From Callipepla californica brunnescens (Eukaryota > Chordata > Aves > Galliformes > Odontophoridae): a DNA stretch of 64,000 nt. Position numbers and translations under genes: made by a program. The notes under the pieces are model-generated. The model saw nothing but the letters and a program-made list of their open reading frames with translations. It was not told where the DNA came from and did not search any database. Where the stretch lies: contig JALIRH010000001.1 in assembly GCA_023055505.1 (NCBI GenBank), positions 92,038,530 to 92,102,529 on the forward strand, read 5' to 3'. Below, piece by piece: positions 12,353 through 20,830 of this stretch. The stretch's first letter is position 1. Each line of letters starts with the position of its first letter.

Positions 12353-12799
12353 ATGGGGAACCTCAGTCATCCAGGAATCCTAGAAGTGATCATGGACTGG
12401 CCTGAAGGTAAAAAGTTTGGAACAACACCCGCAGAGGAGGTATCACGTGCTAAAGAGGCCCCGCCATACAATGAATTACCAGACAATGAAAAGAGATATG
12501 CCCTGTTCACGGATGGATCGTGTCGGATTGTGGGTAAGCACCGCAGATGGAAATCTGCAGTGTGGAGTCCCACACAACAAGTTGCAGAGGCCACTGAAGG
12601 AAAAGGAGAATCAAGCCAATTTGCAGAGGTAAAGGCTGTCCAACTGGCCTTAGATGTTGCTGAACGCGAGAGGTGGCAAGTGCTTTATCTTTACACTGAC
12701 GCATGGATGGTGGCAAATGCTTTATGGGGGTGGTTACAGCAATGGGAACAAAATGGTTGGCAACGGAGGGGAAAACCTATTTGGGCTGCTGAACTGTAG
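12353..12799 (+). pseudogene. ERVL-like pol: RT connection tail and RNase H, ended by in-frame TAG
   Basis: This frame encodes the ribonuclease H part of a retroviral pol, which removes genomic RNA during reverse transcription. From the ATG at 12353, residues 1-47 are the connection region (MDWPEGKKFG, APPYNELPDNEK) and residues 48-148 are RNase H. Three catalytic acidic residues are visible: D54 in FTDGS, E92 in QFAEVKA and D116 in YTDAW. The frame is open upstream to about 12278, just after the primer site, and that stretch also looks like pol, so the ATG need not be the original start. A TAG at 12797-12799 ends the frame before the last RNase H motif, which appears in the same frame downstream (HQVDRAAK, residues 21-35 of the next entry). 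The enzyme is therefore broken. No RT domain precedes it. Confidence 0.85.
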
Positions 12800-12826
12800 A
12801 AAGATATTGCTGCCCGAGTAAAGAAT

Positions 12827-13837
12827 ATGGTTGTAAAGGTGCGCCATGTAGATGCTCATGTTCCTAAAAGCCGAGCAACCGAAGAACAACAGAATAACCA
12901 TCAGGTAGATCGAGCTGCCAAAGTTAAGATGGCTCAAGTAGACTTGGACTGGCAACATAAGAGTGAATTATTTTTAGCTCGATGGGCCCATGAGACCTCA
13001 GGCCATCAAGGAAGAGATGCAACATATAAGTGGGCTAGAGACCGAGGGGTGGACTTAACTATGGATGCTATTGCACAGGTTATCCATGACTGTGATACAT
13101 GCGCTACAATTAAACAAGCCAAGAGGATGAAACCTCTCTGGGGGGAAGGGCGATGGCAAAAGTATAAATATGGGGAGGCGTGGCAGGTAGATTATATCAC
13201 CTTGCCACGAACTCGCAATGGTAAGCGTTATGTGCTCACCATGGTGGAAGCAACCACTGGGTGGCTTGAAACATATGCAGTACCCCATGCTACCGCCCGA
13301 AACACCATTCTAGGTCTCGAGAAGCAAGTCCTATGGCGACATGGCACTCCAGAAAGAATTGAGTCAGATAATGGGATTCATTTCAAAAATTCTCTTGTAA
13401 GTAATTGGGCCAAAGATCATGGCATTGAATGGATTTATCATATCCCCTATCACGCACCAGCTTCTGGTAAGATTGAAAGATACAATGGGTTGCTGAAAAC
13501 CATGTTGAAAGCAATGGGTGGCGGAACATTTAAGCATTGGGAGAAGCATTTGGCAGAAGCCACCTGGTTGGTCAACACTCGAGGATCCATCAATCGTGAT
13601 GGTCCTGCCCAATCCAGCTCCCTACCTACTGTAGAGGGAGATAAGGTCCCTGTAGTACATGTAAAGAACATGTTGGGCAAAGCAGTTTGGGTCCTTCCTG
13701 CTTCTGGAAAGGGCAAACCTCTCCGTGGAACTGTCTTTGCTCAGGGACCTGGGTCCACTTGGTGGGTGATGCAGAAGAATGGGGATGTTCAGTGTGTACC
13801 ACAAGGGAATTTGATGTTGGGGGAGTGCAGTCAGTAA
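12827..13837 (+). CDS. ERVL-like retroviral integrase, open reading frame
   Basis: A 336-codon frame, in phase with the RNase H frame before the TAG and ending in TAA. Integrase joins retroviral DNA to host DNA in the nucleus. Residues 1-35 finish RNase H (D28). The zinc-binding domain has H55 and H60 in HETSGHQ and C89 and C92 in CDTC. The catalytic core has D122 (WQVDY), D181 (ESDNG) and E217 (GKIER), giving D-x58-D-x35-E, the canonical retroviral spacing. Residues from about 270 form the small C-terminal domain (KAVWVLPASGK, STWWVMQKNG). All key residues are present with no stop or frameshift, so it looks intact despite the break upstream. The ATG at 12827 lies just after the TAG and is not a natural retroviral start. 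Whether the frame is translated is unknown; it may be only recent remains. Confidence 0.85.
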   Translation: MVVKVRHVDAHVPKSRATEEQQNNHQVDRAAKVKMAQVDLDWQHKSELFLARWAHETSGHQGRDATYKWARDRGVDLTMDAIAQVIHDCDTCATIKQAKRMKPLWGEGRWQKYKYGEAWQVDYITLPRTRNGKRYVLTMVEATTGWLETYAVPHATARNTILGLEKQVLWRHGTPERIESDNGIHFKNSLVSNWAKDHGIEWIYHIPYHAPASGKIERYNGLLKTMLKAMGGGTFKHWEKHLAEATWLVNTRGSINRDGPAQSSSLPTVEGDKVPVVHVKNMLGKAVWVLPASGKGKPLRGTVFAQGPGSTWWVMQKNGDVQCVPQGNLMLGECSQ

Positions 13838-13938
13838 TTCCATGTATATACTTGTATATATGTTGTGTGTGTGTGTATCTAATGCATGTTAATCATTGTT
13901 CTTCTGTATGTATCAAGCATGATGTAATGATGTGGAAT
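13838..13938 (+). other. ERV 3' untranslated spacer, no env
   Basis: Only about 100 bases separate the integrase stop from the polypurine tract. They include a short (GT)n run near 13864-13877 and no open frame of note. No envelope gene or dUTPase is present. Confidence 0.8.
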
Positions 13939-13949
13939 AAGGGGTGGAA
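13939..13949 (+). promoter_or_regulatory. Polypurine tract
   Basis: AAGGGGTGGAA directly precedes the 3' LTR. It has the position and purine-rich composition of the plus-strand primer site, with a single T inside the tract. Confidence 0.8.
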
Positions 13950-14510
13950 TGTCATGGTTTTATGATTTTTGGTACTGGTATTCCACATCATAACATCATG
14001 TATTGCATTAGGAGTTGGGGAGCTAATACTCCAGATCCATAGATCATTGATAATTCCAGGTATACCTGCCTCAGAAGAGAAGAAGCACTACATTCCCCAG
14101 AGGACTTTGCGATGCTTTGTATTTTTACGTGTTTTCCACTCAGAGGGAACAGATAAAAACCCTCAGCGGTCACGGGACACTCTCTTTCCTTCGGGATCAG
14201 CAGTGGGTGCTCGCTGCCGTATCGCCTTCAGCGTTAGCGTAAGGCCTTCGGTTTATCGGACACTCTCTCTTGCTCATTTTATTTGATTCATTAGCCTCAA
14301 TTCCAATTATATTGTATTATATTGTGTTATTTTACTTTCTGATATCTTATTTAGTAAATTAGCTTTCCTCCTCAGATCGTTGCCGCTGTTTTGTTTCTAG
14401 GCCCATCTCCCTTTTCCCTTTTCCCTTTTTCCTTGCCCTTTCCTGGGGCGTGGGTCCCCCGCACCAATCGTCGCGGAACCGGGCCAATCCAGCCCGGTAA
14501 AACGCTGACA
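13950..14510 (+). repeat. 3' LTR of the ERVL-like element
   Basis: The 561-bp LTR, TGTCATGG to CGCTGACA, aligns end to end with the 5' LTR. The 13-bp length difference is exactly explained by the 5-bp and 8-bp segments missing here. By hand I count about ten substitutions, most of them transitions. The TATA-like box is at 14152-14159. Downstream sequence is TA-rich and shows no reason to expect a captured gene. Confidence 0.95.
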
Positions 14511-14526
14511 TATATATATATATATA
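14511..14526. repeat. (TA)n tract, holding the right target-site duplication
   Basis: Eight TA dinucleotides follow the 3' LTR. The first five bases, TATAT, match the left flank. The left flank has only a short TA run, so the provirus sits at the edge of the microsatellite or the tract grew after insertion. Confidence 0.85.
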
Positions 14527-16260
14527 ATTTATATTCATGTGAGCTTTATGGGTTTAACATTCCTTTTTTTTCTTGTCTGGATTTTAGAAACTGGGGAGTT
14601 GAAGATTTCCACAAATATGACTGTAAAAAAAACCAGACTGTTTTATGCATCACAATTATGAAATACTGATTATGGATTGATGCATTAATATGAAAGATAT
14701 TAACACTGCTTAGAAAGTGATAAAAAATTTGTTTTCCTTTTCTTTGCAAAAGAAAAGCTGAATTCTATGATATACTAAATTATGAGTGTATTTAAGAATG
14801 AACTTCTCTGAAATTACTGTGAAGTGTTTTCTTTTTTGACATTAAGCACCGTGATTAGTCCAAAAATAGTTTTCTTCAGAAGTACTCTGTTAGCATTTGT
14901 GTTAACACTGACATGTTAAAATGAAGGGCAGTTAGGTTTATTACTAGTAAATGCAAATACTGCTAAATGAGCACATTAATATTTTTCTTGGGACCTTATC
15001 TGTTTTAAATATTCTGTAACATAATTATATATAAGTAAATGCAGTTTAAATATGTCAGATATAGTTATCATCTTGCAAGCAGCCCTCCAAGGTTAATAAT
15101 GTCAGGAAACATAAAGTGTTTTTGACTGTAAGATTTGCTTCTTATTTGGAAAAGGACTTCAGATTTCATTTCAAAAGTAGATTTTACACCCCATGAAATT
15201 TAAGCTGTGACATTTAAAAAATACCCATTTTATTATAATGCTGTGAAAAATTATAGTGTACACATTTCTTGTTCAATCTATCAAGGCTGCATCTGAAAAT
15301 ACTCTGGATCTTTTTACAGGTAAAAAATGTGAAATTTTCTGCATAATCAGTGCCATCAGCTGATCATTCTTAGGAGACAAAAATACAAAAATAATTACTT
15401 CCTACCAATGTACACTGGAATTTGAAAGCGAAATGTTAAAACATACTCCAAACTTGTTTTTGCGTAATGTTTTTTAATTTTATTATTTTTTTTAACCTCT
15501 GGGAAAGATTTTACTTCCACATACAAAATCCAGAAATATCCAATCAAAAATTAAACAAAAAATATTGCTCACTCTTGCTGCATTAACTGCTAGGATTGAT
15601 TGGATTGATCTAATTTGATTAGCTAATGCTGTGCTCCCACATGAACTTAACAGGAAGTGTAAGTAGTCTTGTACAAGACAGATACATTCCTAAACCATCA
15701 CTACTTTTAAAGATACTGCTCCTGAGATTCTGAGTTCTACAGTCTTTTCTGTTTGGAATCATGCATCCTCCTAAGTACAGTTAACACACATGGAAATCAG
15801 ACAGAATACTTTATTATTGAACTTCAGTTACTTTTACAAGTTCAGACGAATCAACTTTATCATTGTTATATGGAATCAATATTGCATTTTATACAGATTT
15901 ATTTATTTTTTTCTCATATGTCTTCAGATCTCTTTAGACTTTCCAGAGACTCATCTGATTCATGACTCAGGTTTATTTATTGATCATAGTGGCCAACAGA
16001 AAATAAATAAATAAATACAAATATTTACTATTTCTTATATTGTTACTGTTCCTAAGAGTATTCACCTTCAAATTGATGTGTATGCTGAATGTATTCTGAG
16101 TATTCTGATTTTTTATCAAATTAAGACTCCACATCTTCAAAGCATCTGTAGGTTTACCTATAAATTAAAGAATATGGTCATAGATTTTTCCATATTATTA
16201 TTTATTACTTCTTTTTGGAGACTAAAAATTGCAGGACATGCTAGAGCTCTGTATGGGAAC
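14527..16260. other. No gene recognised
   Basis: AT-rich DNA with short open frames only (up to about 75 codons near 15753-16014), unlike known proteins. No repeat family recognised. Confidence 0.55.
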
Positions 16261-16600
16261 TGTTGAATCATGGCCTGAACCACTGATTGATCAACTGAGG
16301 CAAGCCCTGAGTCAGCTGCAGGGGCACAACTGAGTGTGATTGGAAGGGGTGGAGTTTGACTCCACCTCTCCCAAGACCCCATTTAAGGGCTGACCACCAG
16401 CAGGGATGGATCTCTTGTTGGAGATCCCTCCCTGGTGGAGTTATTAGTGAGCCTTGACCATCCTCAAGGTGAGCCACGCTCTTTTACTGTTTGTTTGTAT
16501 ACCATCTACTTAAGCCTCCCAAAAATATACCACCTTTTGCACTATTTCCTTTGAGTGCTTTTCTTGGGGTTGTTTGCCCTACAAGCTCACAACTTCTACA
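16261..16600 (+). repeat. Probable solo LTR of another ERV family
   Basis: A GC-richer block starting TGTTGAATCATGGCCTG and ending CAACTTCTACA, so bounded by TG and CA. It contains GACTCCACCTCTCCCAAG followed by CATTTAAGGGCTG, an LTR-like promoter with a TATA-type TTTAAG, then GAGATCCCTCCCTGGTGGAG and GAGCCACGCTCTTTTACTG. I recognise it as a common galliform LTR-type repeat but cannot name the family. No target duplication could be settled, no internal region is attached, and both ends are approximate. Confidence 0.5.
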
Positions 16601-17550
16601 ATCTAGAAGGAATTGGACCAAATGTCAATGTGATAACGTATGTAGAAGGACAGATGTCAAGAGGCAAAATATTAACAATGTTGATATTTTTATGAAAGTG
16701 TAGAGCATTGAGTGATGCAGCTTTTCCTTTTCAAGGCTCATCATAAGGCCTTTGGAAACAAAAATTGCTGGAAAAGTTGTAGGAAGTAATTTCTATAATC
16801 ATAAGGAAGAGGCACAAGAGAAGGCACAGAAAGTCTTTTCCTTCAAGGTTGGCTTGACAGGTTAAAGTTCTAGGTGAGTACCTAAGCTTGAAGAATGGTA
16901 AAAAAGAAAAAGGATAATATGAAAGAGACAGCAATAAGTTTCCTGTTAAAGATGGCAAATGTGAAACATCTCATTCTTTCAATATTTTAGCGGAGAATAA
17001 GGGAAGTAAGGGGAGAAATAAGCAAAGAGGACTGCCATTTACCCTTGTAAATCAGCACATGAAACCTTCTTGTCCAATGGTTATAATCTTTATAAGCATG
17101 TCTTGATGTTATTTGGTTTATAAGAAGTACACTTGAGCTTTAAAAATACTGAAGCATGAGTCTTTCAGTTAAATGCACAGCCATAGTTCACCTCTGCAGA
17201 AACAGGAAGTTGTTTCCAGCAAAATTCTGGCCATTCTTCTGTGCAGAGTCCAACACAGGAAGTGACAGAAGATTTGCCTAGAAAATGAGCTCTGTGAGAT
17301 AGAATTTGTTGGAAGGTAAAAAGTGACCAACTATTACTTGATATGCCCTGGCTGTTTACCATGAAGAGGTGTGTAGTAGAATCAGCCATACCTAAGATTT
17401 GTATGTCACCTTGCTAACGGAATATTTTGTTAAGCTTTTAAATCAGTGACTAAAGGCAGCTATGACTTGTGTTTCATTAGTACTGTTGGGTAGATGCTTA
17501 TGAATTATACCACTTCTCTTAACATCAGCCAGTAACTGACCTTTCATTTC
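16601..17550. other. No gene recognised
   Basis: No repeat or exon seen. Short open frames on both strands look accidental. Confidence 0.55.
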
Positions 17551-18217
17551 ATCACAGAATCACAGAATTGTAGAAGTTGGAAGGGACCTCCAGAGATCAA
17601 AAAGTCCAAACTCCCTGCCAAAGCAGGCTCCCTAGACCAGGCTGCACAGGTAGATATCCAGGCAAATGTCAAACGTCTCCAGAGAAGGAGACTACACCAC
17701 CTCTCTGGGCAGCCTGTGCCAGTGCTCCATCACCCTTACTGTGAAGAAGTTTCCACACATTTTTACAGAACTTTCTATGCTTCAGTTTGTGACCATTTCC
17801 CCTTGTTCAATCAGCACACGCTGCTGAGAAGAGTCCAGGTTTGTCCCTTTGCCTTCTGCACCTTACATATTTATAGACATGGATCAGATCCCCTCTGAGT
17901 CTTCTTTTTTCAAGACTGAACAGACTAAGCTCTCTCAGCCTCTTCTCATAAGAGAGGTGTTCCAGGACCTTCATCATCTTTGTAGCCCTCTGCTGGACCA
18001 TTTCCAGGAGATCCTTGTCTTTTTTGTAACAGGGAGCCCAGAACTGGACGCAGTACTCCAGTAGAGGTGTCAGTAGGGCAAAGTAGAGGAGGAGGATCAC
18101 TTCCCTTGACCTGCTGGCCTCACTTTTTTTAATAAACCCTAGGATCCCATAGACTTCTTCTTGGCCACCAGAGCACACTGCTGGCTCAGGGCCAACCTGT
18201 TCTCTACCAGGAATCAA
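17551..18217 (-). mobile_element. CR1 LINE fragment, antisense, with decayed 3' tail
   Basis: On the plus strand this begins ATCACAGAATCACAGAATTG, the reverse complement of the CR1 octamer tail, followed by GTTGGAAGGGACCTCCAGAG, CCTCTCTGGGCAGCCTGTGCC and GGACGCAGTACTCCAG-type blocks in the usual order. It covers the CR1 3' end and the last part of ORF2, and is 5'-truncated near 18217, typical of CR1. It is one of the better-preserved copies in the window, as its ORF2 tail stays open for over 130 codons. Confidence 0.9.
17807..18217 (-). pseudogene. CR1 ORF2 C-terminal region, open but truncated
   Basis: A 136-codon minus-strand frame that matches the C-terminal end of the CR1 reverse transcriptase polyprotein. 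The visible words are GILGFIKKSEASRSREVILL, EYCVQFWAP, LLEMVQQRATKMM and LFSLEKRRLRGDLIHVYKY. The endonuclease and the RT catalytic region are absent, so it has no activity. It stayed open because the copy is fairly young, not because it is a host gene. Confidence 0.85.
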
Positions 18218-20394
18218 TCATCATCTGTCAACCTGTGTGCCTCATGAACTGGTTACAATTCTCAATATTTTGACAGAATGGTTATAAAAAGCAATTTGTT
18301 TTTATAACTATTATAATATAATAAAGTCAATAAAAACATAAAGGCATGCTTGAAAGCAACTTCCTCTTTTAAGAAACCTAACTCCTGCTGATTTAAAAGT
18401 GACATGAGACTGACTTCAGGTCTGGAACAGTTTTTTGCCTTCAAGAACATGTCTCTCTCCCCTGATAGTATATTCAGTACTAGATTATAAATTACTGTGT
18501 ATGGAGGATATTACCTTTCTGCTCTTCAGCTGATCTGACACATTGTGCATAACAGAATACAAGAAGAAAAGGGCTAGGAAAGCAGAAGGTGTGAGGAGAG
18601 GGGAAGAAAGTTTGAATATAACATACTGTTACATACGTGACAGTACGTTATGTAACAGTCATTATAGGAACTACCATGCAGATATGAGTTCCAAATCTCA
18701 GCTTTCAGAAAGAAAAAAAAAATCATAAAAGCTTAAAATTTTTAATCACAACTAAATAGAATTCAGCAGAATCTGATATTATGCCATGGTTTCATATGCT
18801 GCTGTTTTGAAAGCTAACTGAATTGAACATTTTTGCCTTTTTTTTTTTTATTTTTTGGTCTTGCTATTAGTTTAGATTTATTAGTTGTTTTTATTTTTAT
18901 TAGTACTTTACCTTAAGTAAAGTTGATATATTAGTTATAACTGAGAATATTTAGGCTAGAAATACTATGAACAAATAAAGAGATTAAATATCTCTGTTGG
19001 TATCTTGCATTTATTTTTTTGTTTTAGTTCTTACTGTTGTTTCTCAGAGTATCTATTACTTGCTCTTGATACGTGCACTTTGTTTCTATTAACTGACAAC
19101 ATTTTAATTACATATTGATTCCATGCCATGCACTTTGTCTGGCATAATTTTCAACAGACTTGTCTAATATCCTTAAAAAATTATTTTCAGTGGACTTTCT
19201 ATGAACTTACCTAACGCTTGTTACAGAAACAGGTAGCTAAAGCATAGAGTGCAAACAACAATTTCTGCTCTTCGTCTGGAGAATGATTCATTTGTTTTGC
19301 ATTTTGCCTTGGAAAATAAAGAACAAAGACATGAATCACAGTAGATAGAAAAAATCCAGTCCTTCTCTCGTAGATATCCTGTACTATTTGTTCTGTTCAC
19401 AAAAGCAGATCCATGGACAAAAAAAGTTATATTTTATTTCAGCAATACATTATTGGAATACAAGCTGAGGTATCTGTTCTTTTTTGATCTATGCAATTTT
19501 CTCTTTTTATTATGACTTTACACTTGATAGAAAACAGTCAATGTCTTTATCACTTTTAGAAATGGATATGACATAGATTAATAAAATATTGTTAAATGCC
19601 ATTATTTTGTACATGTCTGAAGTAAAAGGAAATGATTTTATTCCTCTGCACTTTTCAAGGCTGCAGAATTACTGTCTGTCTCACTCTTTTTATCTTGTTA
19701 TTTTCCTAAAAGGAAAAGATATGTAGTTTTTTGGGCTTTTTTTTCTTTTTTTTCTTTTTTTTAAATTAATTAATTTAAAACCATGGTTCAGTATAGTACA
19801 TCTTTTATTAAATCTGCAATGATTAAATTTGTTTATAATGTGTATTATAATCTTTTTCCCTCTCCCAGCATTTATCCGGAGTAGAAGTGCAATAGAATTT
19901 TTTCTCATTCATGTTTTCCATTAAAAAAATATATTAAATTCCATGATAATTTAAAGACATTGTGAAACTTCACCTATTAAGTTAGCGATGAATTTAGAGC
20001 TGCTACCAAATATAAATAATTAATGATTAGCAAACAGTAAAATATAGCCAAGAGGAAAATAATCTTTGCAATATGTAGATTCAGTCCTGAAACCTAGAAA
20101 TATTTAAGCCTAAGTATTCTTTTGTATATACAGGAATAATCGATTTGATGTTACTGAGATCATCACTGCAAGTAAAACTGAAGCTTCCCTTACAATCTAC
20201 AGTGATTATAACTATGATTACAACTTCAGTTGTATCTCACAGGAAAAAAAAAATACTTTTCAAAGCTAAAATCCTTCCTATTGAGTGCATGAATATAGGG
20301 TGTGTTCTGTAAAAAGCATTTAGATTGAATTCATAAAGCATAATTCTGAGTCTTGGTCAGTACATCATTATATTGGTCTTGTATATAAAGGTTA
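18218..20394. other. No gene recognised; one hairpin
   Basis: AT-rich, with T/C-rich runs at about 18838-18858 and 19738-19763. The only structure that stands out is the inverted repeat at 18625-18659. Open frames are under 75 codons. Confidence 0.55.
18625..18659. repeat. Hairpin-forming inverted repeat
   Basis: ACTGTTACATACGT (18625-18638) pairs with ACGTTATGTAACAGT (18645-18659) around a GACAGT loop. This is 14 pairs with one bulged base. It lies outside any recognised repeat, and pairing stops at both outer ends. Function unknown. Confidence 0.8.
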
Positions 20395-20830
20395 TGGTAG
20401 CACAGGGGCTGCAAGAGTGGCTTCTGTGAGAAGAATCCAGCAACTGCCTTGTGTTAGATAAGAGCTTGTTGCACCCCTGCAACAGCATATTTAAGGGGAG
20501 TAATGCTGAATAAGATCAGAAGGGAGAGAGGAGTAAGAAAATGTAGAAACAGTCCTGAGGCACTCAGGTCAGCATAGAAGGAGGGCAGGAGGGACTGAGC
20601 AGAAGTTCCTTGAAGCCCAGTAGAGGACCATGGAGAAGGTTGTCCCCCTTCCGTGCATGGCCATAAATCTCCTTGTGCAGACATGGAGGTGCCCACAGAG
20701 CAGCAGAAGATGAGGCGTGAAGGAAAATGCAATCCACAGAGAGCCCCTGCAGGAGCAGCCCTGGGCTGAAGCCGCAGTCTGTGGAGCAGGGTGGGGATTC
20801 TGCAGGAATTGGGATTTATGATACTATTGG
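20395..20830 (+). repeat. Unnamed interspersed repeat, copy A (LTR-like)
   Basis: A GC-richer block in AT-rich surroundings, with GGCTTCTGTGAGAAGAA, CAACAGCATATTTAAGGGGA, AGAGAGGAGTAAGAAAATGT, CACTCAGGTCAGCATAGAAGG and GGACCATGGAGAAGG. It shares the order and wording of several of these blocks with 23385-23715. The ATTTAAGG word is promoter-like, so an old LTR is my best guess. No terminal repeats are visible and the ends are approximate. Not a coding sequence: frames are broken. Confidence 0.45.

Larger units (their letters stand above)
11684..14510 (+). mobile_element. Compact ERVL-like endogenous retrovirus, gag-pro-RT deleted
   Basis: A 2.83-kb provirus: 5' LTR (11684-12257), primer binding site (12262-12276), an open pol tail with RNase H and integrase (about 12278-13837, one in-frame stop), polypurine tract (13939-13949) and 3' LTR (13950-14510). 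Both LTRs begin TGTCA and end TGACA, and TATAT flanks both sides. Gag, protease, reverse transcriptase and env are missing. The integrase layout, the HGIEW and IPYHAPASGKIER words, and the lack of env before the polypurine tract fit class III (ERVL-like) elements. The primer site is tRNA-Lys type, which is not the namesake for that class. About ten LTR substitutions point to a fairly recent insertion. It could move only with gag and RT supplied by another element. Confidence 0.93.

Noticed and set aside
12367..13843. Several minus-strand and alternate-frame ORFs across the ERV
   Set aside because: They are shadows of the RNase H and integrase frames, with no recognisable domains.
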